Source: Amphiduros pacificus (lineage: Eukaryota; Annelida; Polychaeta; Phyllodocida; Hesionidae). Taken from it: a stretch of 64,000 nucleotides of DNA. Position 1 is the stretch's first letter. Every line of letters begins with the position of its first letter. The notes under the pieces are model-generated. The model made no database searches and was not told where the DNA came from. It was given only the letters and a program-made list of their open reading frames with translations. The stretch spans positions 18,815,995-18,879,994 of the forward strand of contig OX439011.1 in the NCBI GenBank assembly GCA_949316495.1, written 5' to 3'. Below, one piece after another: positions 25,001 through 36,400 of the stretch. Position numbers and translations under genes: made by a program.

Positions 25001-25791
25001 CTTTACTAGCTTTACTCTGTACTGTGTACAGCTTTACCAGCCCTCCTCTGTACTGTATACAGCTTTACCAGCCCTCCTCTGTACTGTATACAGCTTTACC
25101 AGCCCTCCTCTGTACTGTATACAGCTTTACCAGCCCTCCTCTATACTGTATACAGCTTTACCAGCCCTCCTCTGTACTGTCCACAGCTTTACCAGCCCTC
25201 CTCTGTACTGTGTACAGCTTTACCAGCCCTCCTCTGTACTGTATACAGCTTTACCAGCCCTCCTCTGTACTGTATACAGCTTTACCAGCCCTCCTCTGTA
25301 CTGTATACAGCTTTACCAGCCCTCCTCTGTACTGTATACAGCTTTACCAACCCTCCTCTATACTGTATACAGCTTTACCAGCCCTCCTCTGTACTGTCCA
25401 CAGCTTTACCAGCCCTCCTCTGTACTGTATACAGCTTTACCAACCCTCCTCTATACTGTATACAGCTTTACCAGCCCTCCTCTGTACTGTCCACAGCTTT
25501 ACCAGCCCTCCTCTGTACTGTATACAGCTTTACCAGCCCTCCTCTGTACTGTATACAGCTTTACCAGCCCTCCTCTGTACTGTATACAGCTTTACCAACC
25601 CTCCTCTATACTGTATACAGCTTTACCAGCCCTCCTCTGTACTGTCCACAGCTTTACCAGCCCTCCTCTGTACTGTATACAGCTTTACCAGCCCTCCTCT
25701 GTACTGTATACAGCTTTACCAGCCCTCCTCTGTACTGTCCACAGCTTTACCAGCCCTCCTCTGTACTGTCCACAGCTTTACCAGCCCTCCT
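25001..25791. repeat. 31-bp minisatellite, left part
   Basis: About 25 copies of a unit with TTTACCAGCCCTCCTCTGTA, variants GTATACAGC or GTCCACAGC. The array is interrupted by a SINE and continues at 26114. Confidence 0.97.
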
Positions 25792-26113
25792 GGCCACGGG
25801 CCGTGGCGCAGTTGGTTAGAGTGCCAGCTTATTAGCACCAGTTCCTCTGTGGTGATTTAAAGGTCGTGGGTTCGAATCCCGGCCATGCTGAGATTGAACT
25901 CGTGATACAATTTCCCACATGAGCTGAGGCCCGTGCCAAAAGGGTTAACCCGTTGTCCTTGTAAATCTGTGACCGGGTGGGTTGTCATGTCAAGGACCTG
26001 CGACATGACAATTCAGTGAGGCAGCACTATATCTGCTACAAGTAGGTCTCATCACGAAATGACTGAAATATTGTTGAAAGTGATGTAAAGCCCCAAACAA
26101 ACAAACAAACAAA
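25792..26113 (+). mobile_element. tRNA-derived SINE, full length, inside a minisatellite
   Basis: About 320 bp with box A region (GGCGCAGTTGGTTAGAG), box B (GGGTTCGAATCCC), a body with a perfect 10-bp hairpin TTGTCATGTC...GACATGACAA, and a (CAAA)n tail. It is flanked by the same 12 bases ACCAGCCCTCCT (25780-25791 and 26114-26125), matching a target-site duplication, though the host array repeats this word anyway. Intact boxes and tail suggest recent insertion. Confidence 0.9.
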
Positions 26114-27016
26114 ACCAGCCCTCCTCTGTACTGTATACAGCTTTACCAACCCTCCTCTATACTGTATACAGCTTTACCAGCCCTCCTCTGTACTGTCCAC
26201 AGCTTTACCAGCCCTCCTCTGTACTGTATACAGCTTTACCAGCCCTCCTCTGTACTGTATACAGCTTTACCAGCCCTCCTCTGTACTGTCCACAGCTTTA
26301 CCAGCCCTCCTCTGTACTGTATACAGCTTTACCAGCCCTCCTCTGTACTGTATACAGCTTTACCAGCCCTCCTCTGTACTGTCCACAGCTTTACCAGCCC
26401 TCCTCTGTACTGTATACAGCTTTACCAGCCCTCCTCTGTACTGTCCACAGCTTTACCAGCCCTCCTCTATACTGTATACAGCTTTACCAGCCCTCCTCTG
26501 TGCTGTATACAGCTTTACCAGCCCTCCTCTATACTGTATACAGCTTTACCAGCCCTCCTCTATACTGTATACAGCTTTACCAGCCCTCCTCTGTACTGTA
26601 TACAGCTTTACCAGCCCTCCTCTGTACTGTCCACAGCTTTACCAGCCCTCCTCTGTACTGTATACAGCTTTACCAGCCCTCCTCTATACTGTATACAGCT
26701 TTACCAGCCCTCCTCTGTGCTGTATACAGCTTTACCAGCCCTCCTCTATACTGTATACAGCTTTACCAGCCCTCCTCTATACTGTATACAGCTTTACCAG
26801 CCCTCCTCTGTGCTGTATACAGCTTTACCAGCCCTCCTCTGTGCTGTATACAGCTTTACCAGCCCTCCTCTGTACTGTATACAGCTTTACCAGCCCTCCT
26901 CTGTACTGTATACAGCTTTACCAGCCCTCCTCTGTACTGTATACAGCTTTACCAGCCCTCCTCTGTACTGTCCACAGCTTTACCAGCCCTCCTCTGTACT
27001 GTATACAGCTTTACCT
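26114..27016. repeat. 31-bp minisatellite, right part
   Basis: About 29 further copies of the unit at 25001. A CTGTGCTGTATAC variant occurs only in this half, so the halves diverged or were homogenised separately after the SINE arrived. Confidence 0.97.
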
Positions 27017-27290
27017 GCCGTCCGCTGTACATAGATCACGTGCGCCCGGGTGCTGTCCGGTTTCCTAATTCCTCGATTTCATGAGGGTGCTGTCCACTTC
27101 CTGTTCTTTCATGTCTCCATCCTCTCCTCTGCTTCTGGGTTTGCCTTTTGTCCATCCTGGTTCACAATCACGTGCGTCACGGTGCTGTCCACTCCATTCT
27201 CTCCTCTGTCCACTTCCTGTTCTTTCTGTCCTCCTGTCCATCCTGATTTTTTCTTATTGCAGACATTTCATCTTTGGTGCCATTCCTCAT

Positions 27291-27428
27291 CCCTGCAGCC
27301 TCCTATTCCCTGCAGCTTCCTAATCCCTGCAGTCTCCCAATCCCTGCAGTCTCCCAATCCCTGCAGCCTCCTAATCCCTGCAGTCTCCTAATCCCTGCAG
27401 CCTCCTAATCCCAGCAGCTTCCTAACCA
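27291..27428. repeat. 17-bp minisatellite
   Basis: About 8 copies of CTGCAGCCTCCTAATCC with AGTCTCCC and AGCTTCC variants. Confidence 0.9.
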
Positions 27429-27489
27429 TCTCATGATTTATTCTAATCTTTGAAATGTTATGAAATATTTGAATATGAATTTTTTGTAC

Positions 27490-27575
27490 CCAGCAGGGTT
27501 TGAACACTGAACCCTATAATCCTGCTTCTATTATCCAACACTCTACCCACTGAGCTATCTTGGCTGCCTGATTTG
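27490..27575 (-). mobile_element. tRNA-like SINE head or tRNA pseudogene
   Basis: On the minus strand it has a perfect box A (TAGCTCAGTGG) and a box B (GTTCAAACC) about 45 bases apart, as in a tRNA with a short insertion. The acceptor ends (GGCAGCC and GCTGGG) do not pair well, so this is not a working tRNA gene. Confidence 0.55.
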
Positions 27576-27965
27576 AATGATGACAAGAGGTGTCATATTT
27601 GAGGCATTCAATAATCCACCTGTGACCCCCAAGTGGAGATTAAAAATGTGAGCTGACCACTGGCCAAGAACACTTGTTTACTGAGATTAATGCAGTGTGT
27701 GGTCATTTTCACATGTCTTAAAATAGAATTACCAAATCACCATATCTGTAATCTGATCACTATTACAACACATAATATTGCTTCTAAATCATGGTTTTAT
27801 TTGACAACAAAAAACGATTTGCAATATTTGATATGATTATTTCAATATGAAAATTCTAATTTTATACCATTAATATTGATAAAACAGTGAAATATCAACA
27901 AAACATGAACAGGTGGGGTGTGAGGCCATTTTCACATATTTTAAAATACTGGGCAAATCACCACA

Positions 27966-28840
27966 CATATACAGCTTTACAAGCCCTCTGTATAACTTTA
28001 CAAGCAGTCTATATATGTGTGCTATATACAGTTTTACTAGCAGTCTATATATCTGTGCTATATACAGTTTTACAAGCAGTCTATATATCTGTGTTATATA
28101 CAGTTTTACAAGCAGTCTATATATGTGTGCTATATACAGTTTTACAAGCAGTCTATATATCTGTGTTATATACAGTTTTACAAGCAGTCTATATAGGTGT
28201 GTTATATACAGTTTTACAAGCAGTCTATATATGTGTGCTATATACAGTTTTACTAGCAGTCTATATATGTGTGCTATATTCAGTTTTACAAGCAGTCTAT
28301 ATATCTGTGTTATATACAGTTTTACAAGCAGTCTATATATCTGTGTTATATACAGTTTTACAAGCAGTCTATATATGTGTGCTATATACAGTTTTACAAG
28401 CAGTCTATATATCTGTGTTATATACAGTTTTACAAGCAGTCTATATAGGTGTGTTATATACAGTTTTACAAGCAGTCTATATATGTGTGCTATATACAGT
28501 TTTACTAGCAGTCTATATATGTGTGCTATATATAGTTTTACAAGCAGTCTATATATCTGTGCTATATACAGTTTTACAAGCAGTCTATATATGTGTGCTA
28601 TATACAGTTTTACAAGCAGTCTATATATGTGTGCTATATACAGTTTTACAAGCAGTCTATATATCTGTGCTATATACAGTTTTACAAGCAGTCTATATAT
28701 CTGTGCTATATATAGTTTTACAAGCAGTCTATATATGTGTGCTATATACAGTTTTACAAGCAGTCTATATATGTGTGCTATATACAGTTTTACAAGCAGT
28801 CTATGTATCTGTGCTATATACAGTTTTACAAGCCCTCCTA
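27966..28840. repeat. 36-bp minisatellite
   Basis: About 23 copies of a unit with TACAGTTTTACAAGCAGTCT and variants ATGTGTGCT, ATCTGTGTT and AGGTGTGTT. The first and last copies read CAGCTTTACAAGCCCTC or CAAGCCCTCCT, close to the 31-bp unit at 25-27 kb, so the two arrays appear related. Being a multiple of three it stays open in two frames; not judged coding. Confidence 0.96.
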
Positions 28841-28859
28841 TCTATCTCTGTACTGGCCC

Positions 28860-29990
28860 TCCTCCAGGTTTTAACTACTTTAACTGGTGGAATATGTAAA
28901 GCAAAATGACATGAATATTCATGGAGATAAGATGTAGCCTTTTCACATGAAAAAGGAGGGGATCATTAAGGCAAAACTGAGTTAGCTATCTGGGCATTGT
29001 AAAGTGCACCTATCCCTGTCATTAAAGGAATTTCCCTTGGCAGGGCTCAGTTAATGTGAATATTAGACAACTAGCTCAATATATGGTGCACAAATAATTC
29101 ACAATATGAGCAAAAACAGACATAACTTAACCATATCATACGTCTGTGATCAAATATTTTTTCTTATCTTGAAAATCATATCTTAACCAAGTTATAAACT
29201 GGATTAGGAATTCACATCTTGAGAGTCAACCATTTCATGTGCTGGAGCAGAAATTCACACACACATAAATATACAGTGAGAGAGAGAGGAGCACTGGCAA
29301 CAGCAAAACATTCATCAATATTCAATTTACATCTTCTGTCCATATGAACTGGCGATTTTGTAGATTCTCTGTTTAATGATTTATGAGCTTTGTTTATTAC
29401 AGTCATAATTCATAACTCCTGACATATTTAAGTGGGAATACTTAAATACTGCAGCAACTTGTATTTGTAGGTAATAAACCAAGTTATAGTTACTCAATAT
29501 TGTATCAAGGAGAGCTAACTGGCAAATAAACTTTTGGGTGGATGGCAGTGAAGAATAGAATTTTCAAAGGTCTCCATACTGAATTCTTTATATTCTATTT
29601 TTATTCAAATAAGTAATTCTAAAAGAAAATTGTTCATATTAAGAGTGGATAGCCAGTATTTAATTATTTTAAGCTACCGGTATATTCAATTTATTTGTTA
29701 AAAAATAGGAGGTATTTTATTTGATATTTTTCTTTAAGGAACATTTTGATATGTATTGATAGTTTATACTTTGATAATTTTGAAGTGGGCAGCAATGTAA
29801 AACATGATCCTTTTTTCTGGCTTTTTGATTCTTTATATGTTAAAAGCAATGTTACCATTGGTGGGGATAAAACATTGTGAATACTCAAACTATGCAGACC
29901 AGTTTCATGACAATAATTCGAGATCCGTTCTTGTGAAGCAGTCAGTCCCATGGGTACAATCAAATATAACCTTATGTTTTTATTCTGTTT
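28860..29990. other. AT-rich sequence upstream of the modular-protein gene
   Basis: No element or exon recognised. It should contain the proximal promoter or a 5' leader intron of the gene starting at 30101; no clear TATA box or CpG cluster is visible. Confidence 0.35.
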
Positions 29991-30100
29991 TTATCCCAGA
30001 TGAAATAAAAGAAAACTGAAAAAAATTCATCTGAGTGTTTGTCATGAGACTTGCATTTCTGTCTACAAGGAAAGTCAAGAGTTGAGAGATCTGTGACGTC

Positions 30101-30421
30101 ATGGGGACCGGAGGATCAGCTAATAGGCCTCGGAGTTCTGGTGGTCTTCCACCTGATAATCCAGTCCAACAGTTGAGTTATCCTCACCAAGCTAACGTTG
30201 TCCACACTCAAGCTCCGAGGAATGTCAGCCCGAGACCCGCACAGCAGCTCTACCCTAGCTTACACAACATGGCTATGCCAGAGCCGCACCAAGGTGGCGC
30301 CACCACAGCAGGTTACGGGGAGGTGATGACACAGGATGAGATGCTGGGCTTAGACCAGGGACAGGACACCACCCACGACCAGACACTCTCCAGAATCCTG
30401 ACTGCCGACGAGTTCATGGAC
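30101..30421 (+). CDS. Modular protein exon 1
   Basis: 107 codons from the first ATG after an in-frame stop at 30083-30085; donor GTAAGT at 30422. It encodes residues 1-107, rich in Pro, Gln, Ser and Gly, and ends in LSRILTADEFMD, which resembles the central motif of the downstream modules. A possible acceptor (TTTTTATCCCAG, ending 29999) suggests a spliced 5' leader. Confidence 0.72.
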
Positions 30422-33400
30422 GTAAGTGCAGTGATTCGTCAACTTCCCATCATAATATCAAGAAAAAACGATGATTGTGGGTTGCTATCTTATTATTCTT
30501 ACATTAAGGGGCTTAAGAGGGTTGTTTGATTTTGGTTACATTATTTTTAACAGTTCCAGTATATAGTTGTGATGGGATACAGTAGTAAGCAGCAATAGGC
30601 TTGTGTTCCTAATATTATCCTGTCTTCTCAGGCTATTAATTACTACCAGGTTATTATCCCATACATCAAAATAATGTGAAAAATAATAATATAGTAATAA
30701 GGTTTTTTCAATTGGTAGAGTATTCGCCTTGAGATCCAGGGGTTCTAGGTTCGAATCCTGGCCAGTTACTATCAACCGCTATGAGCAGACATTGTCTGAT
30801 ATCAGCGGTATATAAATGTCAGCTTTACTTTTTTAAATAATGATAATAAAGTAAGGAAGGTAATGTGTTATTTCTTTGAGAATAACAGACTGCCATTTTA
30901 GCCTGCACATCCAGGTAGATTTTATCACCCCAGACTGTCTATATTATTTCTCTATAATCAAGTGAGGAGGATTTTTCTTCATCTTATCACAAGGGCCTGG
31001 GATGAATCTTTATTCAGGAATAGAGTCTCTGTGATGACTTGTCGGATATTATGGCATCCTTCTGGCCCATTCCTGAGCTATATACATCCTCATTTTCGGT
31101 GAATATGTCCCATAACAGGTGCAAGATTTAATATCTATCAAACAAGATTTCTTTATTTTTTTTCCCTGCACCGAATAGTCAATTTACAATCTTCAAAATG
31201 TGAAGTTCAAATACACATTTATTTTGAAAATACTTTCTTGTGATATGCAGCGTATGGATGAGACAGAGCAGAGGATAGGGACCCTGTCTCAGGTGGAGGA
31301 CCCTCAGTTCACATTCATCCCAATGAAGGAATGCCTCGGGCTCAGGGGCCACATGCAGGATGAACTCCTCAGGTGAGGCGCCTATAGGGTTTTTCATATT
31401 CAAGCATGATAAGTATTTCTGAAAATATGAAAAAAAATATTCCCTCCCAAAAAATAGATAAATTGCTTTTATTGTAGTGAAATCTTTCAGAGTCAATTAA
31501 TATAATTGTTAGTCACATTTCATGTCCTACTGTTGCATTTATCTTGTCCTTTGATGTACAGAATAGAAGCGATGCTAGCCGAGGATGATCCTGAGTTGCT
31601 CAACCTGAGGTTCTTTGTGCAGTCTCACCCGCGAGTAGTACAGAAAATGAGGGAGCTGAGAGCCAAGGAGAAAGTGATACAAACAGTCACAGTTAATCCA
31701 AGTGTCACCCGCAATGCTGAGCAGGTGAGTAAAGTGCATAATACCTTAGAACTATCACAGGTAGGCAGGCTAGAATCACTCCGGACTCAGGTTAGAATCA
31801 CTCAAGTCTCTTTCTGACATATTTTGACAGTGTGAATAGCTAAATAGAATTTACCAAAGTGTTTATTTATTGAGAGATCTTCATTGTTCTTAAGACCAGG
31901 AAAGTTCATACACACCCAAGCAAAAACTACTCTCCTTTGCATCGGGCTCAGAATATAACACCCTCTCCGATTATGCGATCAGATATGTTCAAATAGGTCT
32001 GTTCCATTAGCCCCGCCCCTTGAATGTATCCAACCGCACGTACACGAGGCGATGATGTAATTACAGCCTTTCAGTAGGACAGCACGTGCATGATACGATG
32101 ACGTAACTCGAATCTAATTATTATTCATGAGTGCCCAAATAGTACGACATTTGGTCGCGTTGGCGCTAGGCCTATATTGAAGAGGCCTAGTAAAGCTTGG
32201 TAAGCAAAAACAAGTGTATGGTCCATTTTACATTCTTGTCTATCTCCATATTTAACAACAAATCTTTTTTTTTTTTAAAGAATTTGTGTATAGTTCACTT
32301 TTTGAAAATGATATTTATATTTTCTCATCATTTTGAAGTTGCTGTAAATTATAGACGTCATTGACTAGCAGAATGCTGCACGATATGAGCATTTACCATT
32401 GTGAGTGCGGGACTATGAGTGCGGGACTAAATGAGTCTGGGACTATATGAGTGCGGGACTAAATGAGCGCGGGACTAAATGAGTGCAGGACTAAATGAGT
32501 GCGGGACTATATGAGTGCGGGACTAAATGAGTGTGGGACGGGACTATATGAGTGCAGGACTAAATGAGTGCAGGACTATATGAGTGCGGGACTAAATGAG
32601 TGCGGGACTAAATGAGTGCGGGACTATATGAGTGCGGGACTATATGAGTGCGGGACTATATGAGCGCCAGATGTTCAGTCTCAATCATAGAATTGCTTTG
32701 TCAATATAATGTGATATGTACACAGTTCTGCACATTTCCTTCCTTCAGCAGTTTGCAAACCTGCTAGGAAACTAAGATCATGAGAGTATGAATCGAATGC
32801 ATTTACACAAATTACTGAGGTGTACACATTAGCCCTGGTCGTCTCGTGAGCAATAAAGTATACAATATATTATAATATAGTCTATATTATAACATATATT
32901 TATTACTGCTTTAAGAGCTGTATACAAAAGAACAGTTTACCTCAGTTGGATATAGTTTGCTGCATTTCCTTGCTGGGATACTCAGTGTGGTGGCGCAGTT
33001 GGTTAGAGTGCCAGCTTATTAGCACCAGTTCCTCTGTGGTGATTCAAAGGTCGTGGGTTCGAACCCCGGCCGTGCCGGGATTGAACTCATGATACAATTT
33101 CCCATATGAGCTGAGGCCCGTGCCTTAAGAGTTAACCCGTTGTCCTTGTAAATCTGTGACCGGGTGGGTTGTCATGTCAAGGACCTGCGACATGACAATT
33201 CAGTGAGGCAGCACTATATCTGCTACAAATAGGTCTCATCACGAAACGACTGAAATAATGTTAAAAGTGATGTAAAACCCCAAACAAACAAACAAATACT
33301 CAGTGTGATTGGTGAGTTGTAGGACACGGAGGCGGTGAGTTCAGCAGGTCGTGACCTCGGAGTACAGCTGGACCCGACCATTGTGAGGACCATCAGGAGA

Positions 33401-36400
33401 CAAGTGAGCATGGGTCACTCAGCTGGTCAGCCCCAGCCCGCCAGCGACGCCAGTGACGTCACAGAGATCGACCTCAAACTCAAACATAATGAGGTAAGAA
33501 CCATCCTCTGCTTTGCGTGTGTTTAAAATTTTCATTTCTAAGAAAAGAATATTTTTACAAAGTGGAGGTGTTTTCTTTCAGGAGGAAGATGAAGTGGCAG
33601 AAGATTATGCCAAGAAGTTAGTGTCTAATGGCAGTCAGCCACTCTCCAGAGCTGAGATTGACAGACTTCTAAATGACCACGCTGTCAGCATGCAGGCACT
33701 GCGAAAAAAACAGGAGATAGAGAAGAAGAGACAAGATGAACTCCTGGAGCAGAAAAAGAGAGAAAGATTAAACTCTAGGAATCAAGGGGTCTCTGGTATT
33801 CGGGTAAAAGAAGGAGACAAAATGACTGCCCCATCATCTGGGAATATTCCAAAGAATTCTGGGAAAATGCAGCAAATACAGCTAGGTGTCAGCACTGCAG
33901 CCATTGTTCCACAATCACAGAGGGCACCACCGTTACAGGAAGAGCCAGAGGAGAGTGAATCAGATGAAGAAGAACTTCGGGTAAATTTATAAAATTACTT
34001 TTTTTATACAGATGTCAATTCTCTTTTGTCACATTCATACACTTAATGCACTAAGAGCACTTCCCCCCCCCCCCCCCCACCCACCAAATAATTCAAATCT
34101 TTGTTTCCTGTTGGGAGGTTCTCAAGTTGTCAATAATGCATAATAGAGAATATTTGGTAAAAAAAAAAATTAAAATTACCACAATGCCCTCTGAGAGAAT
34201 TTAATTTTACAAGAATTGATGATTTTTTTAGCTTCAGGAAATTTTTTAACAAAATAAGAAACAGAGCTTTTCTGAGTTGTGCCTGCTTGTGACATTTTAA
34301 TGCATGTGATGAATTTTATTGCTTTCTTTAGCTTTTATTGACTATGTATGTTTTTGTTTTTGTATTTTCTTAATCACAACAAGGTTGAATACTTGTATTT
34401 GGCAATAACTAACATAGTATTTAGGACTCATTTAAGACAATCAATTATTATGCTATCAAACATATTCAATATACACCAAAACGCAGTTAACAACATTGCA
34501 TACTTAGATGACATTAATTATCATATACCTATGTTGCTGCCCTGATATTTCTCCATTGGGGAAAAAAGTAGTGAGATTTGCCTAATTTCAAAGGCGGCGT
34601 GATCCATATTGTCAGAGGATATACAGTATTATAAACACTAATAATCTGCAGTTCATGCAGCAATACATAATACTTTTTATATTATTTGATGTGACAGGCA
34701 ATAACCATATTGTTTAAGGTGAAAGACAGCATTGTCTATATTGCCGGAGGTGATATACAATATTGTCTATATATTGCCTGAGGTGAAAGACAGTATTGTC
34801 TATATTGCCTGAGGTGAAAGACGGTATTGTCTATATATTGCCTGAGGTGATAGACAATATTGTCTATATATTGCCTGAGGTGAAAGACAGTATTGTCTAT
34901 ATATTGCCTGAGGTGATAGACAGTATTGTCTATATATTGCCTGAGGTGATAGACAGTATTGTCTATATTGCCTGACGTGATAGACAGTATTGTCTATATT
35001 GCCTGAGGTGATAGACAGTATTGTCTATATTGCCTGACGTGATAGACAGCATTGACTATATTACCTGAAGGGATAGACAGCATTGTCTATATTGCCTGAG
35101 GTGATAGACAGTATTGTCTATATATTGCCTGAGGTGATATACAATATTGTCTATATATTGCCTGAGGTGATATACAATATTGTCTATATATTGCCTGAGG
35201 TGATAGACAGTATTGTCTATATTGCCTGAGGTGATATACAATATTGTTGATATATTGCCTGAGGTGATAGACAGCATTGTCTATATTGATCTGAGGTGAT
35301 AGACAGTATTGTCTATATTGCCTGACGTGATAGACAGTATTGTCTATATATTGCCTGAGGTGATATACAGTATTGTCTATATATTGCCTGAGGTGATAGA
35401 CAGTATTGTCTATATATTGCCTGAGGTGATATACAATATTGTCTATATATTGCCTGAGGTGATATACAATATTGTCTATATATTGCCTGAGGTGATAGAC
35501 AGTATTGTCTATATATTGCCTGAGGTGATATACAGTATTGTCTATATATTGCCTGAGGTGATAGACAGTATTGTCTATATTGCCTGACGTGATAGACAGC
35601 ATTGACTATATTACCTGAAGGGATAGACAGCATTGTCTATATTGCCTGAGGTGATAGACAGTATTGTCTATATATTGCCTGAGGTGATATACAATATTGT
35701 CTATATTTTGCCTGAGGTAATAGACAGTATTGTCTATATTGCCTGAGGTGATAGACAGTATTGTCTATATTGCCTGAGGTGATATACAATATTGTTGATA
35801 TATTGCCTGAGGTGATAGACAGTATTGTCTATATATTGCCTGAGAGGATAGACAGTATTTTCTATATAGCTACAGGTGATAGATAGTATTGTCTATATTA
35901 CCTGAAGTGATATACAATATTGTCTATATATTACCTCAGGTGATAGACAGTATTGTCTATATTGCCTGAGAGGATAGACAGTATTTTCTATATTGCTACA
36001 GGTGATAGACAGCATTGACTATATTACCTGAAGTAATAGACAGCATTGACTATATTACCTGAAGTGATAGACAGCATTGTCTATATTACCTAAAGTGATA
36101 GACAGCATTGTCTATATTACCTAAAGTGATAGACAGCATTGTCTATATTACCTCAGGTGATAGACAGCATTGTCTATATTGATCTGAGGTGATAGACAAC
36201 ATTGTCTATATTGCCTGAGAGGATAGACAGCATTGTCTATATATTGCCTGAGGTGAAAGACAGCATTGTCTATATTGATCTGAGGTGATAGACAACATTG
36301 TCTATATTGCCTGAGAGGATAGACAGCATTGTCTATATATTGCCTGAGGTGAAAGACAGTATTGTCTATATTGCCTGAGGTGACAGACAGTATTGTCTAT

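Noticed and set aside
24991-28909. Open frames in the 31-bp and 36-bp arrays (up to 340 codons)
   Set aside because: Same low-complexity artefact; two frames are equally open over the 36-bp array.
27490-30765. Functional tRNA genes suggested by box A/box B motifs
   Set aside because: Acceptor stems do not pair and the heads continue into SINE bodies; both are tRNA-derived repeats or pseudogenes.
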